Shown: positions 23,714-34,400 of the stretch, piece by piece
How the letters are laid out: each line of letters starts with the position of its first letter
How positions within the stretch are numbered: the first letter of the stretch is position 1
Assembly (NCBI GenBank): GCA_903813345.2
Contig: CAIIXF020000001.1
Coordinates: 2,296,001 to 2,360,000, forward strand
Direction: 5' to 3'
Length of the DNA: 64,000 bases
Source of the DNA: Owenia fusiformis
Lineage: Eukaryota; Annelida; Polychaeta; Sabellida; Oweniidae
Made by a program: the position numbers and the translations under genes
Notes under the pieces: model-generated
The model's database searches: none
What the model saw: only the letters and a program-made list of their open reading frames with translations
Told to the model about the DNA's origin: nothing

Positions 23714-26700
23714 CTGAAATAATATGTTAAATGTAACTAATACATGTATGTTTAATGTAATTAATATGTTTAATATAATAATTAATATGTTTACTGTATA
23801 TGTTTAATATACTTGCACACCCTGTGTAATACCTTATTTTTCATATAGAGATTAGAAACATTTTTTAATTGGAGTGATAGAGCCTAAAATGTCAAAAAAA
23901 TCGCTTTATGGAAATAAGGAGTAAACCAGAAAAATGACCTGCTTTGATAGCTTTACATTTCCACTGTCTCAGCCTAACCCCATAAATGTGGAATAAATTT
24001 GTTTTTTAGTTCGAAAAAATTTTTAAAATAAGGAAAAGGCAAACTAATCCCAGACTTATGGGGGTATCTCTCGATTATGTCCTATTGTTCTGACATTTTT
24101 TAAAAATTCGCTGAAAATGTTCGACAATAAGTGGAGTAAATGTTAAAATTTGGAATTCAAAAGTATTTCTTTACATGGGAATAGTTCAACAAGTTAAACC
24201 TAGTCCAGTAGTCCCCCTGCCTTATTTCTTATCTGACATATCTTGTGCCCTGCTTCTAGGTTTAACTTATGAGCATATTCTGCCAACTATGTGGAAAATT
24301 AAATGGAAATGCATTTTGGGCCAGCACCTGTAATTAAATTCATGTATCTGTGCATGTTACTCCTTGAATAATGAGATCCAAGCAAACAGTAAACATACAT
24401 ACATTATGAATAAGAACATATCATCCCATGGAATCGTTTGATAGCCAGCTTTTCCCAAGATGGGTTCAATTTTCAGAAATGTTCCGGGGGATAACTTTGA
24501 CAAAGTTGGCCCAAAGTCACATCAAAAATGCTCAGAATCCTGAAAAACTGCATGATTTTGAAAGAATTTTTGGCCAGGAGGAGCCAATTTAATTGGTATA
24601 ATCATGGGCTTTAAACTAAATTCAACTAATTGAAAGCCCATGGTATAATCATGGGCATTCAATAGAGAAATAATGATTCCTCAAATTGATACTTTTGTGC
24701 AGAGAATTTCACTGCAACTATCACAGTACAAAATGTTACAGTCTATCGGATACAGAATAGGGATACAGATTTATTTTTCATACAAATGGGATTCAGATGA
24801 ATGGGATTTGTATGATTGGGATTCAGACGGTTGGCATTCGGATGATTGGGATTCCGATGATTTGGATTCGGGCAAATGGGATTTGGACCAATGGGTATAA
24901 TTGGGAATCGAACTAAAATATTATTCACATGATGTCCAACAGTCGAAAAATCAATTTATTCTCTCATTCGGTCGTATTCTTAAGTTTTTCCCCCATGTAT
25001 AATAAATTTGGCCAATGACTTATCTACACCTCCAACCTTTCGTCAGTTGATCACAGGAAATTGAAAAGAAATAGGATTTTCTGATATCACGCAAATAATT
25101 TCTCCTTGTATTTCGTCTCGAATTCCAACATGGACGAGATTCAAAGAAAATGACGTCATCGAAAATGGACTAGTCGAAAAGTAGGTGACAAGGTATGTAT
25201 ATATCAAACGCTGCCATATTTCTTTGCAATGGTGAGTTACAGGCACAGTTCCTCACTTTATGTGGAAAAGAAGAAGTTCTCAGACTTAATTGTCCGTCTC
25301 CACCGGGCACTTGAGAAGGAGATGACTACAAAGCTGAATATTTTTAACCCCTGCCAAATGAACTCGTCCAGATTTTGAGATTTCTAGTTACTCTGACGTT
25401 ACTCAAACAGAAGTCGAGAGGAACATTTCTGAAGAAAATGACTTAGTTTCTAACTGTATTTGGATCCAATTTCGAGAATCTGCCTACTGACTAGGCGAAT
25501 ATGCACACATTTGACTTCAAAAAATAAGTCATGTACAGTCTGTTGCACTGCTTCAAAGGCAAGCAGTTGAACCTGAAATATAAGAAATCTATAGACCATT
25601 GTGCCATAATATATAGAAAAATATATTCATATTGCACACGTTTGACATTTGTATATTTCAGATTATTTAGTGTTTAGTGCAATAAGCCTGTGCCCTCTTG
25701 TAATTTGAGGTCTGTCCGCCATGTTATTTTTTTGAGAATTAACATGGTTGAGAAGCATAAAAAAATAAGAGGTTACAGACTTTATGAGCCAATTTACAAG
25801 CAACCCAACATATACAAATGTCATTCGTGTGCAATATGAATATATTTTTCTTTATATTATTGCACAATTTTATCTAGATTTCTTATATTTCAGGTTTAAG
25901 GCTCAGCTGGAAAGTAACATTTTGGTAAAAAATTGCTATACCTGCACATGTTATTTTCTGGTACAAAATTAAGTATGAAGGCATGTGTGTATTTCCTTGC
26001 TTTTTTCAGGAAAGTATCATTACACTGTTTACTTTTAGTAAACCTGGAAACAGGTGAATGGTAGGTCTCGAAAATTTCCTGGAGTTCCCATTGAACTCCT
26101 ACCAGATATTCTAAAAGAAGACAATGTAATGATACTTTCCTGAAAAAAGCAAGGGAATTGACACATGCCTTCATACTTTATCTTGTACCAGAAAATAACA
26201 TGTGCAGGTATAGCAATTTTTTACCAAAATGTTACTTTCCAGCTGTACCTTAACTGTTTGCCTTTGAAGCAGTGTAACAGACTGTAAATATGAGTAAGTA
26301 GACCAAATGATTCGATTCAGGCATTTGAACTTTTTCTAAAAATGGATTTTTCGACTGTCAGACATCATGTGAATAATGTTTTAATTTATCGTGTGCCCTC
26401 ACTCAAACCAGTCTAAAAGTCTCAATCCCCCGAGTCAGTTATAAAAAAAAAATTATTACTACAGTGGGGGACAAAAATAAAACTCAATGTTCACAAGTTG
26501 TCACAATGAGCTTATTTCCAAGTTTCGTGTCTCAAACTCTCCCAAGCAGTAGAAAAATAATTCCCGTTCACTAAAGTAGCACAATAAATGAATCCAAAGC
26601 TTCATACCTGCAAATAATGGATAAATCCCTACCAAATCGAATGAATGTTTTCATGAATCGCCATGTTTGTTATCCAAGGACGGTTGACTCCCAGAATGCA

Positions 26701-27228
26701 ACATCAGTTAACCGTATTTACTCATGACAGGTTTCAAAATGGCGGAACAGCATTTTGAAAGCTGGCACGTGTCATGTTGCATTCTGGGAGCCAATCCTCC
26801 GTTCCGGCGCAATCGGACGACAAAATCACCTCAACATTTGAAGAGTCGGCATAACATGTGAATATCCAATTCAACTTTTGAAGTTCTTATTTGTCATTAG
26901 GGACACAAATTCCACTATATTTGGACTTACTAAGACGGAGAAAATAGAGCACTGAATACACTGAGGTAAGAATTTATTACATGTGCGACAGCATGTAATA
27001 ACTTTTGCAATTCTTTATGATCCCCACTGTAAAAAATCTACCTGATCCCATATCTGCAACCCAAGTGCTGTGTTGTACATTGTTCAATGTACTTAGTAGT
27101 TGCTCTTTCTCTTCTTCTATATACTGAGCTTGCTTTCTTAATGCTTCAACACGTTTTTCAAGCTCATCTAGCATAGAAACAACACGATTTACAGAGCCAA
27201 TTTCTTCTTTTTCATTTCCATTATCCAT
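23364..27228 (-). CDS. BAG2: BAG family co-chaperone 2
   Basis: BAG2 binds the Hsp70/Hsc70 nucleotide-binding domain, promotes nucleotide exchange and inhibits the ubiquitin ligase CHIP (known for vertebrates). Two coding exons on the - strand, 27228-27042 and 23713-23364, joined by a 3.3-kb intron with donor GTAGAT and acceptor TTTCAG; both splice inside one Val codon. The product is 178 residues against 211 in human; the C-terminal tail is shorter, ending HVKLI. Diagnostic segments are LDELEKRVEALRKQA (coiled coil), LTVEVSVSTPRN, GPVDRNFEGVLIDC and DDQKKIKGRL in the C-terminal BAG domain. It converges with RAB23 and is divergent from NPC1. Confidence 0.95.
24185..24290. repeat. Small hairpin with GTTCAACAAGTTAAACC arm
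   Basis: ATAGTTCAACAAGTTAAACC and CTAGGTTTAACTTATGAG are partly complementary. Nearly the same left arm occurs at about 27357-27378, also followed by a GGTTTTAAC complement, upstream of BAG2. Two dispersed copies of one short foldback are likely. Confidence 0.4.
24778..24903. repeat. 15-bp minisatellite in BAG2 intron
   Basis: About eight copies of GGGATTCAGATGATT-like units. The period is a multiple of three, so one frame reads WDSDDWDSDEW-like peptide; this is a repeat artefact rather than a gene. Confidence 0.8.
24910..26385. mobile_element. Compound foldback element in BAG2 intron
   Basis: The outer arms pair: AATATTATTCACATGATGTC at 24916 and GACATCATGTGAATAATGTT at 26361, followed by AGTCGAAAAATC and its complement. 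Inside are two further inverted pairs: 25562-25665 with 25800-25895, and 25899-26050 with 26110-26255. The ends 25535-25560 and 26255-26290 also pair. A decayed open frame (25240-25380) reads SLYVEKKKFSDLIVRLHRAL and is not recognised. Part of it is repeated at 43640-43935. Confidence 0.6.
26680..26805. repeat. Short inverted repeat in BAG2 intron
   Basis: GGTTGACTCCCAGAATGCAA and TTGCATTCTGGGAGCCAATC are nearly complementary arms around about 65 bp holding a GGTTTCAAAATGGCGG word. MITE-like; no target duplication is clear. Confidence 0.5.
27042..27228 (-). CDS. BAG2: BAG2 exon 1: N-terminus and coiled coil
   Basis: Starts ATGGATAATGG and encodes residues 1-62. The segment VNRVVSMLDELEKRVEALRK corresponds to human RLLESLDQLELRVEALRE. 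The exon stops one base into a codon at donor GTAGAT. Upstream on the - strand is a modest GC island (CCCGCCTCGGCGGCCCAGC near 27295-27313) and an ATTGG box, possible promoter elements. Confidence 0.93.
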
Positions 27229-28802
27229 TTTCGAGGTCAGAACTTCTAACTAAAAATTGAAAAGTTCTCGCTATAGCGATTATTTAGAAGGCTGGGCCGC
27301 CGAGGCGGGAATTTCAAACCAATAAAGAGAAAAGGGATTGGTACCTTTATTGTTTAATAGTTCAACAAGTTAAACCCAATACCACGGCTTTCATTTATAA
27401 TCTGAGTGTTCTTGTTGCCGTGGTTGGGTTTTAACTTCCGTGCTATGCTTTCAATGGTTGCAAAATCCTCACTATCAGCTATAATTAAAACGCGCATGGA
27501 ATTTCATGCGCTCTCATAGGCCACCATTAAATAAAATATTTTGCATCAAGGGCCGAATAGGCACGGACGTTAAACCTAAATTTGGACTGAAATTAAAAAA
27601 TAAGGCCTTAAAAGGCCCAGTATGATCAAAAAGCTCACTTTTTGGGGCCTTTTAAGGCCTTTTTTTCGCCCAGAGGCCGCCAGTGTATCAACCGATGTTC
27701 TTAATTTTTTAACACTACAAGCCCGGGGACTACAAGACACCCGGGACAAGACACCGGATACATGCTATGCCTGTATGCGTTGGTGTGAATTATCTCTAAT
27801 AACTTTTAAAATAACTTCACGATTTGTCAAACAAAAAGTCCTTCAAAAAACACTTTTTGAAATTTAAAAACAAAGTTTCACATATTACATTTTGGTAACA
27901 TATTTGGGTAAGACTACAATATAAGCCAAAGTGGTTTAAACTTTATATGGGGCCTTTAATAACTTCACCAATTAAAAATATATTGCAGATCTTTTGGAAG
28001 ACATTGTATTTGAGAGTGTAAGGAATAGATTGGAAGGCCAATTGTGCATGTTGCAAAAATCCCCATTTAGAATTAGTCACCTTCCATGGATCTGATTATG
28101 CCTTCAAGAAGTAGGCCTACTACGTTTGGAGGAAGTGTAAGTTGTCACTCGTTATTTTTTGGGAATGAAATACCCCACAGAATTCATTTCCTGCTTTAGG
28201 TTTTGGGAACCAATAAAAGTCAGTGAAGGTGGCGTTAAATTACTAGGCTATAGAAGTTGATTGATGAATTCAAAATCACCAAAATGACGAGTGATATTCT
28301 ACATTTCTTTCAATTTTACTGAGGCATTATGACAAAATGTCACAGGTATTCCAAGTTTTAGAAATTTGTTAAGACGCCGACCGCCGAATAATACCAGGCG
28401 AACATCGTCCATAAAGAAATTATTTTCACTTTAATTTTTCAATTTGTCAATGGGCCAGAAAAGGCCATAAGATCCAAAAAGTGGGCCTTTTGGTCAAAAA
28501 GTGGGCCATTTTGGTCATTACTGGGCATTTTAGGCCTTAGGCCAAATTTTGAAGAAATGGGCCTCAAATTTCAAATTGTTTGGTTTTAGGGCCCAAAATT
28601 TTTTTACAAGATGTAGGTGACAATTTTAGAAAAAATATATTTGCCACCTTGTTATATTTGATGATATAAAAATGTGAACTTTTGTTACAAAAATAGCGGA
28701 AACTCAAATATTTGAAAATTGTAAGAAGGACAATTTTATTTTTCAAAAATGCCTCAGATAAGTTTCAAGTCGTAAAGAAGTAAAACTTGAATGGTTGAAC
28801 TA
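27229..28802. other. BAG2 upstream DNA with transposon fragments
   Basis: Divergent intergenic DNA. It contains the BAG2 promoter side, a second GTTCAACAAG hairpin (27357-27440), a G-rich hAT-like fragment ending GCCGCCAGTG (27545-27686), the end of a TTAA-type element (..ATATGGGGCCTTTAA near 27962; compare 51618), and a block of AAGGCC/GGGCC words at 28430-28620 shared with the 45321 family in inverse orientation. Confidence 0.5.
27545..27686. mobile_element. Fragment of GGCGGATC hAT-like MITE family
   Basis: Shares AAAAAATAAGGCCTTAAAAG, TGATCAAAAAG..CACTTTTTGGGGCCTT and the end GCCGCCAGTG with copies at 45321-45646, 51870-52139 and 53370-53602. The left terminus is missing. Confidence 0.55.
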
Positions 28803-29675
28803 CACTCCCCTCCATAAGTTTGGCAACCTTTTTTCCCCCATTGAACTACGTGGTAAAGCCTCTTTACCTTTGAATTTTTATCTACTTAACCTGCGATGAA
28901 AATACTTATACTATTGATGGAAACGTACTTTGACTTTAATTCCAATACCTCCAAATTTTCTTAATTTTTTTCCTCAATTACAATAGGTCGAAAATTGATG
29001 CTAAATTTGATGAATTTTTGAAAATCGACATTCCCATGTTAAGCAATGGGAAATGGTAGGTTTGCCGCAAGTCATATGACAGAATATCCATCCATCCGAG
29101 TCCTTGCAAAAAATACGAGTTAAGCAGGCAATTGAATTTGCTAACTTTATTTAACAAAAAATTGATATGCTTCTTCAGGTTCAACAAAGTTATAGGGCTT
29201 TAAAGTCAAAATTGTTTTTCAAAAAACCTCTCCCATTGAAATAACACAGGAGGCGAAAAATTATTTTCAAAAATGACTTTGAAGCGCTGTAACTTTAATA
29301 TTCATCAAATAAACTAAACACTTAGTGTTCAAAAAAGTTAGACAATTCAATTTTCTATATCAAAATATTTTTTGCTGAATCTTTTACTGAAAAGATATCC
29401 TGATTTCTGATTTGCCCCGAACCCTCCATTTCCCATTGGATTACATGGGAATGACGATTTTCAAAAATTCATCAAAATCATCAATTTTCGACCTATTGTA
29501 ATTGAGGAAAAAAATTGAGAAAATTTGGAGGTATTGGAAATAAAGTCAAGTTACGTTTCCATCAATATTATACGTTATTTCATCGCCGGTTAAGTTAATA
29601 AAAATTCAAACGTAAAGAGGCTTTAACACATAGTTCAATGGGGAAAAAAGGTTGCCAAACTTATGGAGGGGATTG
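28803..29675. mobile_element. Tc1/mariner-like foldback element, TA duplication
   Basis: Starts CACTCCCCTCCATAAGTTTG; the right end is the complement of CAATCCCCTCCATAAGTTTG, flanked by TA (28801-28802, 29676-29677). The arms stay paired for about 250 bp (GCAACCTTTTTTCCCC, TTCAATGGGG, CCAATACCTCCAAATTTTCT). The loop of about 300 bp has no intact ORF. A diverged copy of part of the loop lies at 30715-31010. Confidence 0.8.
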
Positions 29676-31406
29676 TATGTCTTCATACTTTGCACGTGGC
29701 CTTCAACAATATTTTCAACTACGCCAACTAAATCTTTTTTTATGTGTTTTTATTGAAATTTTATTCTCATATTATTACGACGATAAGACGATGTTACGTG
29801 CGTTAAGTCATCATTGATTCAACGTGACTAACTACACGTTAAGCAGTAACACTTGATTCTGTTTAACTATGTCAGAAACAACACATTTACACTTTTTATA
29901 GATTAATGAAATGTACAATGGTTTACTAGAGAAATTTTGTATTGATATTGGTTCAAATACCCCATATCAACTTTTTTTTTGAAAGTTCCAGCTTTTCAAT
30001 TCTAAAATATTTAAATTTAATTTCCCGCCATTTCAAAGAAAGTCGAAATTTTCGAATCATCAAATATTCCACCATACATTTAAAAAATATTAGATTGAAC
30101 AAAGGACACACTATTTCAATAATGAAATGCCATATCTAATGCAACTTAATGATCTAAAAAAATATCTAATATGCCACTTCAATGTTTTAGCACATCAAAA
30201 TATTTTGCAACCTAAGTGATGTCATCATGACTCACTCAGGTGGCAAAAACATTTTGAAAAATATTGAAATTTTGAAAAGATCTATATCAATCTTTTTTTA
30301 ATATGTTAAACTTCAAAAATAAACCAATGTTGATTGTCTAACTAGACATATTAATTTATTTCGATTATTTTTTGTATAACGCATGGAAACTAACTTTAAA
30401 AAGTGAGCAATGTCATTAGTTGCCCGATTTATAGCAAAAACATTGACTTTTGCACGTTGGTGATGATGAGCCTTTTTAATAGATCTCATATCTTAGTAGG
30501 GTATCAGTTCAAAAAAATACTAGATGACCTATCATATTTTGCCATGCACTGCGCCTATTCATTTGGCAATTCAGTTGTAAATATTCTCTTGGAAAATACA
30601 TCTTCCTTTGTTGACTTTTCTTGCAGAAATCGCCTAATCCCCCCCCCTCCATCATTTTTGTACGATCACCGGGCGTGATCTTGTCCACAACAAAAAATGG
30701 ATTCATTTGTTTCTCCGGGTTTACAAAGTTATAAGTCTCCAAAGTCAAAATTATTCCTCAATAACCTCTCATTGAAATAACACAGGGATCAAAAAAGAGT
30801 TCCCGAAAATACGTTGCTGCTCCGTCTCGTTATTCTCACGAATTAGCTTAACACTAGGCATGCAGAAAGTAAATTAATTCTCGGAAATTATTTTTAATAA
30901 ATGTTTTAATGAATAGATATCCAAAAATCTGACGTAATCTTACCCACCATTTCACATTGGTTGACATTGGTTCTACCATTTTTTAATTCATTGAAACAAT
31001 GCACTCTAATAAATCCAGTACGCTTGTCCAGAGGTTTAAGTTTTTGGAATTACAAAATAGAAAACAACTTTCCATAAACTTAAATTACTTTTAAACACGA
31101 ATAGCATTATTTTCATTTTAAAATACAATACATCAAAACATTTTTTTCTTTAACACGACTGCTTAGGTCATTTTGACCTGTCGTCGTTCTTAAAATAAAC
31201 ATTTGTATTGAGCGTAAACAGTCCCTACTATACAGAACTATTTCTGTTATCGCAATGGGATTTCGCAAAATCGGGTGTATACTGTGTTTGTAGGTTATAA
31301 AATGTAACTTTCACAACATCACATTTATAAGGAATAATTTACATACGAGGACAAACATTGGAGTGGTATTCAAAGATTCATTCAAAATCTTGACAAAAAA
31401 GAAGTC
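29676..31406. other. BAG2/NPC1 intergenic DNA upstream of proposed NPC1 exon 1
   Basis: Mostly plain AT-rich DNA. The 30715-31010 part repeats the 29180-29460 sequence (ACAAAGTTATA..TTTAAAGTCAAAATT, CATTGAAATAACACAGG). No exon is recognised before 31407. An NPC1 promoter is expected here but no motif is decisive. Confidence 0.4.
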
Positions 31407-31490
31407 ATGAAAATCAAAAACCGTCTGTTTTTCGGAGTTTTGACTCAACAATGGGGATGGTTCATCTCGTTGCTGATGTTTACTAGATTG
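31407..31490 (+). CDS. NPC1: Proposed NPC1 exon 1: signal peptide
   Basis: ATG at 31407 opens 28 codons, [19 protein letters not shown] followed by ISLLMFTRL, ending exactly at a consensus donor GTAAGTG. It has a basic start and a hydrophobic core, and is in phase 0, which the acceptor at 47033 requires. An in-frame TAA at 31335-31337 with no ATG between supports the start. Human NPC1 also has its signal peptide on a separate first exon. The resulting intron would be 15.5 kb. No homology can prove it, because signal peptides diverge. Confidence 0.5.
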
Positions 31491-34400
31491 GTAAGTGAAT
31501 ACACAATTTTATTAATGAAACTTTTAATCATGGATCACATCTCCCAAAAAAGTACAATAGAGTAACCCATACAGGCAAAGGAACACCGAAGAGTTCACCC
31601 CTCCCCACTCACTGTGTAACATGTTGTAAAATTTTGAATCTTTTATTTTTGATCAATTGATGTGTTCTTGTAATTTATGCAGTTATTATGTGGTTCCCAG
31701 TTGAGATTATGATTGTGGAATGTTTCAGGTCCGTAGCCAGGATTTCTCAAGTGAGGTTCTACGTTTTGCTAAATTTCCCCCTACCCCTGGACATGATGTG
31801 GGAATGGCCTTTGTATGCAGAGGTCAATACTCCCTCCCCTGGATTGATAAAAGTCTAATACCAAAATTATACGACATTTAGTGAGCTCCCTTTTCTTTTT
31901 TACGAAGCCCCTACTTCGAACGTATTTTACAAACCATTGAGTATATGAAATATATAATATACAGGGGTCTATTTCTCCAAACTCCGCAAAGTTACGGATC
32001 CGTAAGTCCATTTACGCTTCTCTCTCAAACTTACGGAGGTTTGGCATTTCTCGAAAAATCGTAGATTTACGGGATTTAAGAGATTTCTTTTAGTTTACGA
32101 TAAACGAGGTTTGATCCAAAAGTTCTGCACATTTTGCTCTAAAAATCTTAATTCTTTATGAATGGAGCAAGAGTACAACGCATTGTAGGGTTTTGAAACT
32201 AAACAGGGTACCAAAAATTTGACACTGAACAGAGTACCAAATGTATATCAAAGGTGTCAGTCATGCCTCTTAATCAATTATTTTTAATTAGACCAATGCT
32301 ATTGTGATATCCAATATATGCTAGTTGGCAATTGTAATGTCATTGACCTGAAGAATGCCCTGCGCCAAAAGCAGCCCAATAAGCATAAAATCCAGTTCCA
32401 TTTCGACAACGCGCCATTCCATTCCTCAACAATACTTACTTACAAACTACAACGAAAATATGTGCATCCCTAAACTTACCCATGCACCCTTCTCACATGA
32501 TCTGGCTTTTATCTTTATGGTGGACTTGGGACATGTTTTTGAACGTTAAAATGAAGGCTGTCTTGCTGTTCTCAAGTGGCTTCCTGAGACGGGTAATCGA
32601 GAAGTGAAGGATGTGTTTGATCAGTGTGTCCGCAAACATACTAAGTATACATGGGGGAAGGATATTTTGCGTAATCAAATTAAGAACTAATAATAAAATA
32701 TGGTCAAATTGAAAAAAACAATTGATTAATAGGCATGACTGACACAATTTATTTTTACAATGTCATGAATGTAGCGTACTCTTGCTCCGCATACCCTGTT
32801 GTCATGTTACTATGGAAACCAGACACCTATGTTACTGGTCAAATTTATTGCTTATTTTTACATAACATGAAACAATATATATAGGTGCAGAATTTTTGGA
32901 TCAACCCTTGTGCATGACAGCCTTCTCTTCCGTAACTTTATGGGCACCTCAGACCCCGTCCATAACTATTTACGGAGGATTTCCCATTCCACCGTGTAAT
33001 GATTAGTACTGGTTACTTACACCAGTTCCAACTACCTGCTATACCTAATAATGGCGGCTCTTTTGAGATCAAGGGTGGGAGACGCGTCCGAATTGCACAA
33101 GATAACGTTTCCGTAAGGCGCGCTTGGAAATCCGTGTGCTAGACCGTACTAGACTTTATTGGGCCAACCCTCCAACGTGAGACGGGGAGCGATCATCTGC
33201 ATCTGAGCGATTTTGAGGGCAAAATCCGGTCTAACATACATTTTAATGTTTAAAACGAGCCTAATTCATTGAGATAGACTTTATCGTTCATTCAAAGATA
33301 TTTCAAATTCTGAAACATGCAATTCCCTCACTTTAATACTAAAATACGACTGAAATCCGAATAAAAGATTTTTACTTCTATTGACTACAAGTATTGACTT
33401 AAATTTTCAATATCAGAGTAAAGGAGTGTACATAATGACCTTATGTACTTACAGTTAGTTACTGAATAGTAGAATATTCAATGGCAAATATTTTTGAAGA
33501 AGAATATTTGTTTCATCATGGCGCAAATAAAACTAAGTCTCAATGGCTATGAAAACTTGAATGACGATAGAAGTGACAGATGATACGTATTATCGAAAAA
33601 TTATATTGTAAAAAAGAAAAGTAAATATTAGGAATTTGAATACAAACTCAAAGTAATGCATCTAGAAATCCAGGACAACATACAGCTGCAAAATGAAAAG
33701 GGAAATTATGGAAGAAAAAATGGAACCTGGTGCAATGATCAGGGCAAAACAAAATTGGGTAGAAAATGGTGGGAAAAAGAATACAAAACTTTTTATCACT
33801 GCACTTGAAAAACAAAATTCTAAAGAGAAAACAATTGAAGAATTTGAAAATGATGAGGGGGTAAAAACTAATGGTTTAGATGATGTAATGAATAGTTCAT
33901 TTGAATATTATTCAGATTTATATGAGAAAAATGGGGATGTAACATATTGCTTAAACGAATTTCTTAATTGAATGTCCATCAATAGATGAAACTGAAAAAG
34001 AATCATGTGAAGGTGAAATTACAAAATCAGAATGTGCTTAAATGCAATAAAATAGATGAAAAACTCAACAAGTCCAGGAGTAGATGGAGCAAGTCCAAGA
34101 GCAAGTCCAGGAGTAGATGGACTTTCTCCGGCATTTTATAAAATGTTTTGGTGTAAAGTTAACGATGCTGACGATACAACAGTATTTGTCAAAAACAAAG
34201 ACTCTGTTTAACTGAACTCTTAAAAGGAATTGATGATTGATGAAGTCTCTGGATTAAGATTGCATATGCAAAAATCAGAGGCAATGTGGATAGGGAGAAA
34301 TAAAAACTCTCTTAAATCATCTGCAGGATTGAAATGGCAATTAGGTAAAAATGCAACATAGAAAGTTTGAGGGGTGCTTTTCAGAAACAGGGGTTCGGCA

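Noticed and set aside
24673-24900. Open frame with WDSDDWDSDEW repeats
   Set aside because: Produced by a 15-bp minisatellite whose period is a multiple of three.
30403-30748. Overlapping 79-91 codon frames upstream of NPC1
   Set aside because: No recognisable domains or splice support, and low-complexity C-run content.
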